Shown piece by piece: positions 1-12,300 of a DNA stretch of 64,000 bases. Every line of letters starts with the position of its first letter. Within the stretch, counting starts at the first letter, position 1. The DNA lies in NCBI GenBank assembly GCA_037349105.1, contig JAYJMM010000123.1:1426001-1490000 (forward strand), in the 5' to 3' direction. This stretch comes from Limnomonas spitsbergensis (lineage: Eukaryota; Chlorophyta; Chlorophyceae; Chlamydomonadales). The notes beneath the pieces are model-generated. The model did not search any database, was not told the origin of the DNA, and saw only the letters and a list, made by a program, of their open reading frames with translations. The translations under genes and the position numbers were made by a program.

Positions 1-330
1 CGGCACCTAAACACAACAATAATCTGCTGCTGCGTTGACAGCCTGCTTGGCTGGATCATCTACTTAATTAAATACATTGCCTTGCTCTGTGATCTGCCAC
101 TGCATGGACAGCTTAAACAGCATTATATTCTTCCTCAGTGGTTAGATCTGCCGCTGAGTTGCTCGAGGCCGAGGCAGCAGCAGCATTCTTGGCAGAACGC
201 TTGCATTCCTCCCACGTCTTCTCATCCCCTTCATCAGCGAAGCATGCTCCTCATCATCCCCTGAAACATCTCAGCATGAGCAACAGGCCGCACCTTCCCA
301 TGCGAGTGTGTGTGTGTGTGTGGCTCTCAG
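1..330. other. Upstream flank; no exon identified
   Basis: This is probably intron or upstream exon sequence of the succinate-CoA ligase gene, because the first recognised exon begins at 331 in mid-protein. I could not align any upstream exon here with confidence. A short GT microsatellite lies at about 305-322, just before the 3' splice site. Confidence 0.4.
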
Positions 331-3300
331 GGTCTCAAGTGCACTGGCGACAAGAAGGCTGCTGCTGAGCAGATCAAGGGTCTGTACAACCTGTTTGTGA
401 AGGCTGACTGCACCATGGTGGAGGTGAGCCATGGGCTTGGGTTACAAGGGTTTAGGTCAGTACGACCTGTCTGGAAGGCAGACTGCACCTTGGTGGAAGT
501 TCTGTTGTGGGTCAAGGGTTTAGGCCTGTGCAACCTGCATGTCAGGGCCGACTGCACCATGGTGGAGGTGAGCCATGGGCTTAGGTTACAAGGGTTTAGG
601 TCAGTACGACCTGTCTGGAAGGCAGACTGCACGATGGTGGAAGTGTCTTGTGGGACAAGGGTTTAGGCCTGTGCAACCTGCAGGTAAAGGTAATGAATGG
701 CAAAGTTTTGTGTAGGTCCTCAAGCCTTTTAGAGGAGGGGCAGAAGGCAAGTTTTCTCATGCTGCATGCACCCCATGCGCTGTGCACGTGCATGTGGCCG
801 GCGCACCCCATGCGCCTAGTCTGCACCCCATGTGCTGCGCCTAGTCTGCACCTCATGTGCATGTTGCCAATGCACTGCAGGCTTGCATCCCATGCGTCAT
901 GCATGCAGTGAGGCATGGGGCAGGGCTGTAGTTCCTGGATGGAATTTGGAGGGCATGAATGGCTGCCAGCGGCTAGCTTGTGCGGGATTACAGCACTTGA
1001 CAAGTAACACCCTGGGAGCCCTCAAGACACCCTCTGACGCCCTGTAAATTACTAAAATCTGATTTAAAGCCAGTACCGTTTCCATCATGATCATTGCAAA
1101 CATAAATAAATAATCTGCGACTGGATGTCACAGTGGAAATGAGGATATGAGGATTCCTGAGTTCGCACACAGGGCTTGCCAGATGGCCGATCAGTTGACG
1201 CGACTCCCCTGACATACACTTCTGTAATTACGCCCCTGACCTAGGACCTGACGGCCTCCCGCGGCCCCTGGTGACCACTGAGCTCGCCCAGGTTGTAGAG
1301 TTCAGATCGTAGAAAGAAAGGAAAAAAGAAAGTTCATATTGTACCTGAACCCTCAGACATCAAACCCTGTAAAATTTGGTCATTAAGCCCTGATTTCTGT
1401 TACCGTATGCAGGTCAACCCGCTGGCTGAGGATGAGAAGGGCACCCTGATCGCGGCGGATGCCAAGATGGGGTTTGATGACAACGCTTCATTTCGCCAGA
1501 AGGAGATCTTTGCGATGAAGGACGACTCGCAGATCGACTCAAGGTGGGACACCAGGGGGGAGGGGGGGAGGGAAGACACTAGGACAGGCTGTGGAAGGCT
1601 TGGGGAGCTTCATCTACTCAATTTCCATAGTCAAGTATAGCAACATCCCTGTGCGGTTGCAACGCTCAAAACGAATATAATAATAACGCTTGGTGGGACA
1701 AGGCGGAGGGGGAAGAAGGGGGGAGTTTGAAATTATCTCAATGTGATGGGCAGCATGTTGATTCATCAGGGGTTCATCACCACACACACACACTTTCCCC
1801 TCTTCCTCCGTTCCCTCACTGACACCTCCACCCTCCGTCCCTCGCTGACACCTCCACCCTGGCTCTCCTTCAGGGAGGTACCTGCCGCCACCTCCACCCT
1901 CCGTCCCTCACTCACACCTCCACCCTGGCTCTCCTTCAGGGAGGTCGCTGCCGCCAAGGTCGACCTGAACTACATTGGCCTGGACGGCAGCATTGGCTGC
2001 ATGGTCAATGGCGCCGGGCTGGCAATGGCCACCATGGACATCATTAAGCTGCATGGCAGTGCACCGGCTAATTTCCTGGACGTGGGCGGGAACGCAAGCG
2101 AGCACCAGGTAGGGAATAAACTGGGACAAGCGGGCACCAGGGAATAGACTGGGACCAGAGGGCACCAGGCAGGGAATAGACTGGGACCAGAGGGCACCAG
2201 GCAGGGAAAAGACTGGGACCAGAGGGCACCAGGCAGGGAATAGACTGGGACCAGAGGGCACCAGGCAGGGAATAGACTGGTGCAAGCAAGAAGCTGATTA
2301 CAGTGATTGTTTGGTGATGTCCACTGTTGATCATACATTACTGAAATGTTTGGAACAACCGCCGCAGCCACCAGGCGCAAAAATCTCGATTCTCAGCTGT
2401 TTTCGCTTTTATTCGGTGCATGTCTGTGTGTGGATATTTTCAGTACCGAGGGAGTGATCTCAAGACCAATAGTTGTTCAATACCGTATTTCGGTACGAGT
2501 CGTACCCGGTAACGGCTAAAAAAATCACTGCCTACGAAGCATGACCCATGGTTGCCATGGAATCCAGAGCCTGCTCCTGATTCATGGATGATCCCTCTCT
2601 ATGCATTCCCTCCCCCTTCCTGACCGCCCCGAATTGGTGAATATTCCCTCTCCCATTCACCCGTCTCCCTCCCCCAGACGGCCCGCTCTTGACCGGAGGT
2701 GATTGGTGTTGCCTGTCAGGTAATGCCTAACCCCTTTGCCTACCCCCTCCCCTGACCGTGCAATGCCTCTTGCGTTCCTGTCAGGTTGTGGAAGCGTTCA
2801 AGATCTTGACCACGGATCCTCAAGTCAAGGCGATCCTTGTCAACATCTTCGGTGAGCCACACACACCTAATCCGCACTCAAAAGTTCACACCCAATCCAC
2901 ACACATTGTACACCCATGTGAAACCCAAGCCAACCTCCGATCAGCACAGGTTTGCAGCCTGATATCATAACCCATCACATTAACTGATTCAAGCGGATCT
3001 ATCTTTACCCTCTTCCCTGGTTCAGGGGGTTTAACCCTGAGCCTGATTTAGGCGGATTGATACCCTAACCACAATTCAGACGCTTTAACCCTGAGGCATT
3101 ACCCAGATCCAGGTAGCAAAGACCCAATCCTTGAAACTGACTCAGGTGGATGAAGTATTCAACCTTCCACCATAATTTAAACGGCTGAACCCTGAACCAT
3201 GACTTGCATCCAGGCGGCTGAACCCTGAACCCGAACCCCTGATGCAGGTGGTATCATGAAGTGTGACGTGATTGCGAGTGGGATTGTGAATGCAGCGCGT

Positions 3301-3777
3301 GAGGTTGGAGTCAAGGTTAGTGACAGTCTTTTGGGGGGCAGCTATAAGGCTGCCTGTCTGCCTGCTGCTGAGCGCCTGCGAGAGTTAGGCACCACCTTGG
3401 AAAAAAAATCAAAAAGCATTGATGCGCCATCTAGTGAATGTTGTGTGATTTTGAGTGGCTCATCCCAATCCTGTTGCAAAAAGGTTTCGACATAGTATTC
3501 CCCTTCTATTCATGTGTGTTCAGCCCTGAACCCCAGGGAAGACCAGCAGCGCAAGGCTTAGCTGACCTGTGGCTATTTTGCCTCGCGAAGCCGTCTTGAA
3601 ACCCTGTCCTGTAACTCCAAACCCTACCCCCCTGCGCAGGTTCCTTTGGTGGTCCGCCTTGAAGGCACCAATGTGGAGGAGGGGCGCAAGATCCTGAGCA
3701 CCAGTGGCCTCCCCATCATCAACGCCACCGACCTGGACGACGCAGCCAAGAAGGCCGTCCAGTCCCTGAAGCAATAG
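331..3777 (+). CDS. SCLB: Succinate-CoA ligase beta subunit, mitochondrial (5' partial)
   Basis: Beta subunit of succinyl-CoA synthetase, the TCA-cycle enzyme that interconverts succinyl-CoA and succinate with nucleotide phosphorylation in the mitochondrial matrix. Exons read 331-423, 1413-1543, 1940-2108, 2785-2851, 3248-3315 and 3640-3777; all junctions are GT-AG and phases join to 221 residues plus TAG. Family hallmarks are visible in order: DCTMVEVNPLAED (end of the ATP-grasp fold), [45 protein letters not shown], the segment ILVNIFGGIMKCD, and [17 protein letters not shown] near the C-terminus. The close match to plant mitochondrial enzymes is from memory of the family. The N-terminal half (about 200 residues with the transit peptide) is not found in the window. 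Introns 1, 2 and 3 carry duplicated splice junctions. The 3' UTR runs into a LINE tail at about 3.8-3.95 kb. Confidence 0.95.
406..693 (+). repeat. 144-bp tandem duplication of exon end plus 5' splice site
   Basis: The last exon bases and donor (GACTGCACCATGGTGGAG followed by GTGAGC) at 406 recur at 550, exactly 144 bp later. Two more diverged half-copies start at 481 and 625, again 144 bp apart. The array therefore consists of two 144-bp units, each made of two related ~70-bp halves, and it begins inside the coding exon. Confidence 0.9.
1826..1957 (+). repeat. 66-bp duplication of 3' splice site plus exon start
   Basis: The polypyrimidine tract, CAG and first exon bases (CTCCTTCAGGGAGGT) are present twice, with CAG at 1871-1873 and 1937-1939. 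Only the second copy leads into the full open exon ([13 protein letters not shown]), so the first is taken as an upstream decoy. Confidence 0.85.
2101..2283 (+). repeat. ~32-bp minisatellite seeded on a 5' splice site
   Basis: Exon end GCACCAG plus donor GTAGGGAATA starts a run of about five units of roughly 32 bp (GGCACCAGGCAGGGAATAGA and flanks). In later units the GT has become GC, so the copied donors are mostly inactivated. Confidence 0.85.
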
Positions 3778-3789
3778 ACACCTGGAAGT

Positions 3790-3950
3790 AGTACCTCGTT
3801 TGGGGGATGTTCTCTTTTCCTCCTTTTCCCGTATTTTCCTTCCTGCTCTCCTAGCATCTAGTTTCATTTCCTCCCAACCAGACAGCTAGGCGCCCCATGC
3901 GGCCTAGCCTTTACAGCATGGCCCAGTGGTTTAATGTCATTGACCTGGAA
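3790..3950 (+). mobile_element. LINE 3' tail fragment
   Basis: The stretch ends in a tail shared by several loci: GCTAGGCGCC, then GCGGCCTAGCC, then GCATGGCCCAG and a GTCATTGAC end. The pyrimidine-rich part before it also resembles the region in front of the tail at 25.06-25.23 kb. It lies just after the stop codon of succinate-CoA ligase and may supply its 3' UTR or polyadenylation region. Confidence 0.6.
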
Positions 3951-4539
3951 GGAGTAGGCCTCTGGAAGGAACAGGCCCCGAGAGGAAGGAGTGGTCGCAG
4001 GGATTTTGTGGAATTCGAAATACCGGTGTGTTCCGGTTGTATATTGGATTATAACAACAACGTAGTTGGGGGGACACTACCAAGGACTGAGGCCGCTTCT
4101 TCAGAAGAACGAATGGGAATGGAGGGCTCTGGAAGTTATCTAAAGACATGGTCCTATGCAGGGCCGGGAGTCCACCTTCTTGACAGGTAGTTGGTCTGAA
4201 TCCGATTAAATATCTACACAACAAAGCCGGTTGAAAACTTTGTAGAAAGCAGAGGCGATACTAGCTATTGAGCGTGGGTATTGATCACCCTCACACGCTG
4301 TGATTCGCAAGTTAACTGGCCCTAGTAGAAGAGGCGATGTCTGATGACTGCAATGATCTTGCTTTGATAGATTGGGCATGACAGCCATCTACGATGTGGC
4401 TATTGTGGCATTACCAACCCGGCCTGGGGGGCGGACCAAGGTGGGCGGGCGGGCCACCTAACCGCCAAAGTGCCCAACAGCTGCGAAGAATCTCCTACAC
4501 AACGGCACTTGTGGAGACAGCACGGAGTAGACGGTGCAT

Positions 4540-4750
4540 GTCAATCACTTAACACCTCAGGCCTCTGCTGAAAAGGCTCGGCCGCATGGGCGCCCAGCCG
4601 CCCAATTATTCGGGTGGGAGAAAAATATAGATACCGACCAGTAAGTCAGGAAGAACAAGGAAAAGGGGAAATTTAAGTCAACGGACACAACAGGCTGAGA
4701 AAAAGGTCGGTGCTTGTGTGCGATCGCTGTGCTAGCACATTGAGCCGCCC
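4540..4750 (-). mobile_element. LINE 3' tail fragment, opposite orientation
   Basis: The reverse complement carries the same tail (GGCGCCCATGCGGCCGAGCC, then AGCAGAGGCCTGAGGTG). Together with the + strand tail at 3.8-3.95 kb it makes an inverted pair around about 600 bp of unrecognised DNA. A further scrap of the tail end (GTCAATGACGTTACACCT) is at about 4768. Confidence 0.6.
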
Positions 4751-5180
4751 GTGAATGGCACACATGCAGGTGTCAATGACGTTACACCTAGGCTGCACCA
4801 CATCTAGGCTGCAACATGGGGCAAGAAGAAGTGCAGCCATGGACTTAACCACAACAGGGGTATAGGGGCCACATAGCAATCCCATATAATCAGGAGAAGA
4901 GGCCCCATCATTAGTATTGGGGCGCCAATGCTAGGGATGCACAATAGCCCCCCCTCTCCCACCCCGGGGGAAAGAGCACAAAATGAGGAGGCCCCACACT
5001 TGTGAACTATTGTAGGCCACAGAGGGTCCCACATTTGAAGTGAGCACAAGCGTGGCATAGACTTTTAAAAGCTAGTGAATGGCTCCTACATGCTTCTAGG
5101 TGCGACCTCGAGTGAGTCATTCATTACACTCATCATTCTCCCTATCCCAGCAATCCCAAAGATCGCCCTCCCCGCTCTCT

Positions 5181-6919
5181 TCACAAACCTCTTGCCTTAT
5201 TCACCCTCTTCAACGTCCTCACTATCACCCTCCTCACCCTCCTCGCTCTCATCCTCACCCTCCTCCTCACTCTCCTCGCTCTCTTCCTCACTCTCCTCAC
5301 TCTCTTGCTCACCCTCACCTTCCTCCTCCTATTCGTCATCTTTGTCAGAGTCACTAACCTCAGAATCTCCGTCATCCCCAATATTTTGACGCTCTGGAAG
5401 CGCACGAAGGAGACAGGCACCAGAGCCTCATGTCCATTTGAAGCTGCTCTGTGTACCGCCCTATCACGGACAAAGTATGTGTAATGCGCATCCATCGGCC
5501 ATTTTCCAAACAAAATGCGCACCACTCCTTCGTGGCCCTCCTGAGCTGCACGGCATAACGCCAAGCCATGCTGACAGTCTGCATGAGGTGCATGCTCCTC
5601 CCACTCCAAAAGCATACACACCACTGCCTCGTGGCCACCCTTAGCCGCCTTGCAAAATGCTAGGCCATGCTGGCAATCTGCACGAGGCGCATGCTCCGGC
5701 CACTCCAAAAGCATGCGCACCACTCCTTCGTGGCCACCCTCAGCCGCCCAACAAAACGCCTTGCCATGCTGACAGTCCGATCGAGGCGCATGCTCCGGAA
5801 ACTCTAGTAGCATGCGTACCACAGCCTCATGGCCACCCCTTGCTGCATGGCACAACGCCATGCCATGCTGGCAGGCGGCACGAGGCGCGTGCTCCTCCCA
5901 TTCTAGAAGCATACGCACCACTACCTCATGGCCACCCCTAGCCGCCTCGCACAACGCCCTGCCATCACGACAGTCTGCATGAGGTGCATGCTCCCCCACT
6001 CCAATAACATACGCACCACTGCCTCATGGCCACCCATAGCCGCCTTGCACAATGCCCTGCCATGTTGACAGTCTGCGCGAGGCATACGCCCTGGACACTC
6101 CAGCAGTATGTGCACCACTGCCGCATGTCCACCCCTAGCCGCCTCGCACAACGCCCTGCCATCACGGCAGTCTGCATGAGGCGCATGCTCCCCCCACTCC
6201 AACAACATGCGCACCACTGCCTCATGGCCACCCATAGCCGCATCGCACAATGCCCTGCCATGTTGACAGTCTGCACGAGATGCATGCTCCTCCCACTCCA
6301 AGAGCATATGCACCACTGCCTCATGGCCACCCTCAGCCGCCTTGCACAATGCCAGGCCATACTGGCAATCGGCACTAGGTGCATGCTCATCCCACTCTAG
6401 TATCATGAGCACCACTGCCTCATGGCCACCCTCGGCCGCATTGCACAATGCCCGGCCATCACGACAGTCCGCATGAGGCGCATGGTCAGCCCACTCCAGC
6501 AGCATACGCACCAATGCCTCATGGCCTCCCGCAGCTGCATCGCACAAGGCCAGGCCATTAGCACAGTCCGCACGAGGTGCATGCTCCTCCCACTGCAGTA
6601 ACATGCACACTATTGCCTCGTGGCCATTTCCAGCTGCATTGCACAATGCCATGCCACGTTGACAGTCGGCGCGAGGTGCATGCTCCTCCCACTCCAGTAG
6701 CATGCGCACCACTGCCTCATGGCCACATTCAGGTGCAATGCTCAACGCCTCGCCATCCTCACAGTCAGCACGAGGCGCATGCTCCGGCGCCTCCAGGAAT
6801 ATACGAACTAGAGCTTGGTTGCCACGATCTGCAGCTAAAGTCAGCAAACGTCCAAGAAAAGAAAAGAGAACGCCGATGCAGCATGGATTTTGGAAAGTAC
6901 AGGTTGACGAGACGCCCAA
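5181..6919 (-). pseudogene. Ankyrin-repeat protein gene, probably broken
   Basis: About 14 near-identical 33-residue ankyrin repeats of the form EHAPRADCQHGRALCKAA followed by GGHEAVVRMLLEW, 99 bp each, run from about 6810 to 5430. Repeats 1-8 and the start of repeat 9 are in one frame (6919 to about 6000); the rest are in another (about 5999 onward). The switch falls in a C run at 5993-5997 that has five C where the sister repeat at about 6190 has six. Near 5425 the repeat pattern shifts frame again, towards LLRALPERQNIGDDGDSE and a long acidic Glu/Ser tail, and that tail holds an in-frame TAG at 5329-5331. The first ~30 residues are uncertain: a pyrimidine-rich tract ending in GCTGCAG at about 6832-6840 could be a 3' splice site. 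Ankyrin repeats mediate protein binding; the partner is unknown. Confidence 0.8.
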
Positions 6920-9361
6920 GCCCCAGTCGGTATATACCCTTGAAGGTGCTATGACGGGTCGCGGGTCAGTTAGAACAGGGTGAGATTCAGGCAGGCAGTC
7001 GGGTGAACTGTTTGTCGGGTGGATTGTTTTGAAGGAAACGTTGGAGACGATGGCGATGGATGGAAAAGGCAGACTGGACAGTGTGAACTGCTAGTTGTTT
7101 CAGGAGTGGGGGGACGTGGAGGGGTGGGATACCAAGGACTGGAAAGAGGCGCATGATATCTTTATAGAAAATGCCTGAGCAACCAATGTGTAGAGGTGAA
7201 CATAGGGGTAGAGAATTTCTGTGGCAGGGGGTTAGTAACGGATTTGGAAGAGGGTGTGAGGGTCAGGAGTAAGGAGAGGGTCCATGATAGGTGTAGAAGT
7301 TTATCAGCAGAGATCTTTATTGATCAGTACGCAGTGTTTGGACCAAATCAGTATGTTACAAGTACAAATTCAGGTGTACTTTGGTGAGATGTACCAGCAC
7401 GCCCATATTAGTTGCGAGCCGACCAAGGCACAGATGATCTCTGTGCTCGATGTCATGGTCAATATGGTGAAGTTTTGGGGCGGCTCTGCCACCAGGCATG
7501 TCGCGAAAGAGTCCCTGCAGCCGCCAAGCTTCACAACTGAAGTGGGGACACACTGCAGGTCTTCAATGTGAAAGGAAAGGAAGGAACTCCGTTTTAAGGC
7601 ATGGATTTGAGGATGGCAAAGTGTGCTCACAGACTAGCCGCACTTAAGCGATCGCCTCTCGAGAGAGGGCCTGTGCACCCGCAACCTATGGTTATGGGGC
7701 CCCTTTTTATTCACCAACCGATTCGCACACCAAGTGGTGTACTCGGGACCCTGTCGCTACTAGTCAAACTCTCCTTGCTGAGCACGAAGAGGGGTCTTTC
7801 AAGTCCCTCCGGAGAGTGAGAGCCAAATGGCGTTGCCGAACGGCAGTTTCGAACCCTCAACCATGTGCCGTGGATGCCGCCAGTGGTGTACGGAGCCGAC
7901 CTGGCCTTCAACCCTTTCATCCAGCAGTCCACTGTACATCAGCCCTCAAACAAGTGTACTGGACATGTGCACCTCTCCTTGCAGCTTCCTTTCGTTGTTC
8001 TGTTCACGAATGTCAAAGCCTTCTGAGCTGTGCCTAGGCCTAGGTGCAACTGCATTAAACAAGGCAGGTGGAAATTAAGAATCAATGGGGAAAACAGCCA
8101 CGCTAAAATAACCGTGGCCTGCAGCCAGGCTCAATGCCTGACCCTGCCATGTGTTCTTAAAGGGACAGCTTCCTTGATTTCGATCATCAGCCATACTCAT
8201 AAGCTTTTAAACCCTAAATCAATTAATTGTTTTGTAACATGACAGTCCTCTGGTGACGGTTTCGCACCACACCTCCATATGTACGGCACAGTCTGTTTGT
8301 TCATACCTCTTGATTCATGTACAACCTACCATCCAAATTTCACCAGGGAGCATCCCTACTCGTCAACCTCACAATTTGAATTTGAATTATAATTATGACC
8401 CGGATTAATACCTACCAGTATATATACCGGGTCAACATCAGACTCCAAACCTGTGACATACAGGCTAACCAATCTTGTACCAATTTTAAATGCATTTGGG
8501 ACCTACGCAGAAGCCAGCCGCATTCCACAGATGTAGCGCTGGCAGAAAACCAGGCAGGCCCTGCTGCACCCTTCAATCCCGGCTGCCAGCTCATTGACCG
8601 GTATCCACAACGAGCCTTATCGACCAAATTGTGGACAGGGCTTCCTACCAAAGGTGTGACAGGCGCTTCCTACCAAAGTGTGACCGTGACCTTTGAGTGA
8701 TCATTCCATGATTGGCACCGTAACCATACCCTCATCGGCGATTGCTCGATGATCCCATGCACATGAGCCCCTCCCCATTCCATCCTGCCATGCTGTGAGG
8801 CTGAAAGCTATACCTTGCAGGCCCTCACAGACCCTGGCTGCTTGGCGATCATCCACCGACAATCTCATAAATCAAATCAAAGCTGTTTCAGCTGTTTCAC
8901 CCCGTCATTCCAGGATCCCCTTCTCTGCCCCCTCCGCGCATTCTCTGTCGGAGATCTGCAAATCAAATCAAAAAACGAGGGTCGAACCCAGCTGCCGCTG
9001 GGCCCTTCAAGCTAATAACTTCCAGCTGCCCGATCAGCTCCTCAGCGAGCACATGCTACCACTAGGTTGCGGGCGGCCCAGCGACACCCCACCACTCCGA
9101 CCGACCTCCCTCCATTGCCAGCCCTATGATCTGCTCCAGATTTTTAAAAGCGTCCTTTTAAAAAACAGCTGCCGCAAGGGCACAAGTAACTTGGCACCAG
9201 GCGGCCGGACGCCGCCCCCATGATCAGCAGCCGCTCCAGCCAGTCCTTTTTTACCAACCTACCATCCTGCACTACTGTGTATCTACAGTTCGGACAGTGG
9301 GCAGCCAGTGACTGCAGGCGGCTGGCAGCAAGCAGCTGCGGCTGCAGCTGCCACCTCTCCC
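6920..9361. other. Intergenic region, no gene recognised
   Basis: Only short open frames without family signatures are present on either strand. Part of it (6920-7200) could hold a first exon or promoter for the ankyrin gene. An AT-rich patch lies at 8375-8430 (TTTGAATTTGAATTATAATT). Confidence 0.4.
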
Positions 9362-12300
9362 TCACAGCTCAGACTTGGTGGGCAAGAACACGTTGCGCGG
9401 GAACGCACCCCAGACGTTGCCAGCCGGGTAGTACTCGCACGCAAACAGCCGGCCGTTCCACATCGTTGCGCCAATAGAGACGCCGTACGGGCAGTATCCA
9501 ATGGCACAACCCATCTGTGGGTGGAGGTTTGTGGATTCAGAGTTTCGGTATCGGATTTGGGGTTTGGGGCTCGAGGTTTGTGTCTAGAGCTTAGTGTTCA
9601 GGGTTTAGCCTATCTGCGGGATCAGGGACATTCTGACGATGTGCACGGGCACACAGGCCAGGCTGTCCCGTTCTCACTCGGCTTCACCGAATCCATGATG
9701 TCCCAAATCCCCAATTCCCAATATTTTCTTCTTTCACTTCCGAGGAAGGGAAGGGGCACTTTTTCAAATGTGAATTCCACAAGTCCAAATGGGGGGTAGA
9801 GGGCAGAATTAGCTCAATTAGCTTCATACGGCACTCAGATTTCGACGACAAACCGAATACTAATCCCTGAAGACCCTTGAACCTGATGAATGGATCTGTG
9901 TTCCTTAACCCTAGACCCGGGATCCTGAAACATAGATCCTGCACCCTGGATCCTGCACCCTGCACCCTGTGAGCCATTGCTCCGGACTCACCAAGCTGGT
10001 GCCTGCCCATACCAGCTGCGTGAAATGACCTGTCTCTTCAGAAAAGCTCGGCACATCGAAGTTGTACAGCCTGATTTCTCTGCAAGTACAGATGCAGTAC
10101 AAGGTCCTCACATGCAGAAATACAGTAATGCTCGATGCAGGGCTGTGTTTGAGATGCGCAGTACAGGGTAGGCAGTACACATTCGACAGTGCATGTGGGT
10201 GGCAGTACAGGTGGCTCAGCACAGTTTCCATTTGCTCCCACTTGTACCACACATCCACTTCGGGCGTGAAAGTGGAGAAGCCTAGTGCTAGGTTTCCCCC
10301 ACAGTACACAGGTTTGCAGTACATGTGTGGCAGTACAGTTTCATTGGCTGGTTAACGCCATCCCCCCCCTAACCTGTACCAGGCGTCCACCACAGGTGTG
10401 AAGGAGGGGAAGCCTAGGGCCAAGTTCTCCCCATAGTAGTAGTCTGAGTGCTCAAACCAACAGTTGTTGGCCCACATCTGCGGAAACACGTAGCAGGGAC
10501 CGGAGGGGGGGGGGCGGGAGGTGGTGCAAGGTCCAGTGGAATTTTACAGGTAGGGCGATTTATGTTTTTTCTTTCTGCTTTATGTTGATTTTTCTGGCCA
10601 AATGGTTTGTTGGGATACCGAAAAGGTTTCTGATCGAAGAGGTAACCGCATGGTTGATTGTTTATGAATAATGATTAATTGTAAGTGAAGGATGAATTGC
10701 TGAATTAGGGTTTGGTTGTCTATAACTTAGGATTGACTTTTTATGAATGATGACTGATTGCTCATAAATTATGACTGATTGTTTGTGAATTGTGTATAAA
10801 TAAGGGCTCATAGCAATATACCATAAATTCATAATCCTATCCACGCGTATTGCCATAATATTGATCCTCCGTATGTCCACCAGCCCCACCCGAATGCCAC
10901 CCACCTGTGCCTTCTTAGCTAAGATATCGCTCCAACCGAGGGCCTGGACCCCATGCCAGGTCCGGTACATGTTGTGGCGGTCCAGCACCTGCCAGCGAGG
11001 GGGGGGTCAGGAAAGTGGTGGGTGGTGGGTGGGTGGGTGGTGGTAGGTGGGTGGGTGGTGGGAAGGGGAAGAAGGGAGTTGCAGTCGGAGTTCATAAGAG
11101 GTTGGGGTTAACAAGTGGGGGGTAAAAAGGGATCGAATTATGGTAACACGGGGGCGCATTAAGGGGGGAGAAGGAGTTTGGAGGCGGGGTAAAGAGGGGT
11201 TTAAAAGTGGGGTTCCATGTGTGGGTAAAAAGGGGTTGCAGATAAAGTGTAGGAGGATACAGAGCCTGTTCAAGAGGGAGTTAACAGAGGGGGCTCAAAT
11301 AGTGGGATACATTTGAGGTTGAGGAGATTTTTTAAGAGGAGGGGTCAAGGGTAGGGGTAGGGGGGGGCAAAAAGGTGCTCAAGATGGGGGTTTTAAATGG
11401 GGTTTAGACATGACCCAAGGAGCAGCCACTAACCTCGGTCGCATTGGTCCAGTACGGCGAGTTGGGGCCGATTGGCGGCTCGGAAGATGGAGGGGAGGTT
11501 GGTGGGTAGGGCGGGTACTTCACCCGGGGGTCGGGGCTGGGCGGGGGTGGGATCTTGGGTGTGGGCGGCCGAGGAGGTGGTGGTGGTAACAGGTCCGCCC
11601 AGGCGGGGAGCTGGTTGGGTGGTGGTTGGGGCGGCGGTAGGGGGGGCAGCGGGGGCGTGGGTGGAGGGCGGGGGGGCCGCGGGGCGTCAAACGGACGGAA
11701 TGGCGGGAATGGTGGGAAAGGCGGCGGTGGAGGAGATGCAGCGGGGGGCCTTGGGAAGCGGAAGGGCGGTGGTAGCGCGGGCGGCCTGGTTGGGGGTGTT
11801 GGAGGGAAGGAGGAGCGGAGGGGGGAGGGCGGGCGCGGCGGGGGGCTAGGTGGCCTCGGTGGCACGAACAGCTTGTAAGGGGGCGGAGGCGGGGGTGGGC
11901 TGGGTGAGGGGTCGGCCTTGAAGGGGGGAGGTGTCTTGGGGACGTTGGGTGGGGGTGGAGGGGGCGAGGGAGGCGGGGGCGGGGGCGGACTGAGCGGGGG
12001 CGGCGGAGGGGAGGGAGAGAGGAAGCTGAAGAAAGGACGCGGAGGGGGTGGAGAGGGAGGAGGGGGAGAGGGAGGGTGCGGGGAAGGAGGGGGGGGAGAG
12101 GGAGGGGGAGGAGAGGGAGGGGGGGGAGAGGGAGGGGGGGGAGAAGGAGGGGGGGGAGAAGGAGGGGGTCGAGAGGGAGGGGGTGGAGAGAGGAAGCTGA
12201 AGAAAGGACGCGGAGGGGGAGGAGAGGGAGGTGGGGGAGAGGGCGGAGGAGGGGAGGGGAGGATGCGCCATGGTCTTGGCGGAGGCGGGTCAGGAGATGC

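Noticed and set aside
5075..5389. Ser-rich + strand open frame
   Set aside because: Antisense of the acidic Glu/Ser tail of the ankyrin gene.
7196..8078. Possible small genes between 7.2 and 8.1 kb
   Set aside because: Several short open frames on both strands but no splice-consistent set, domain or codon signal.
8940..9020. tRNA-like GGTCGAACCC word
   Set aside because: No matching A-box or cloverleaf arms could be folded around it.
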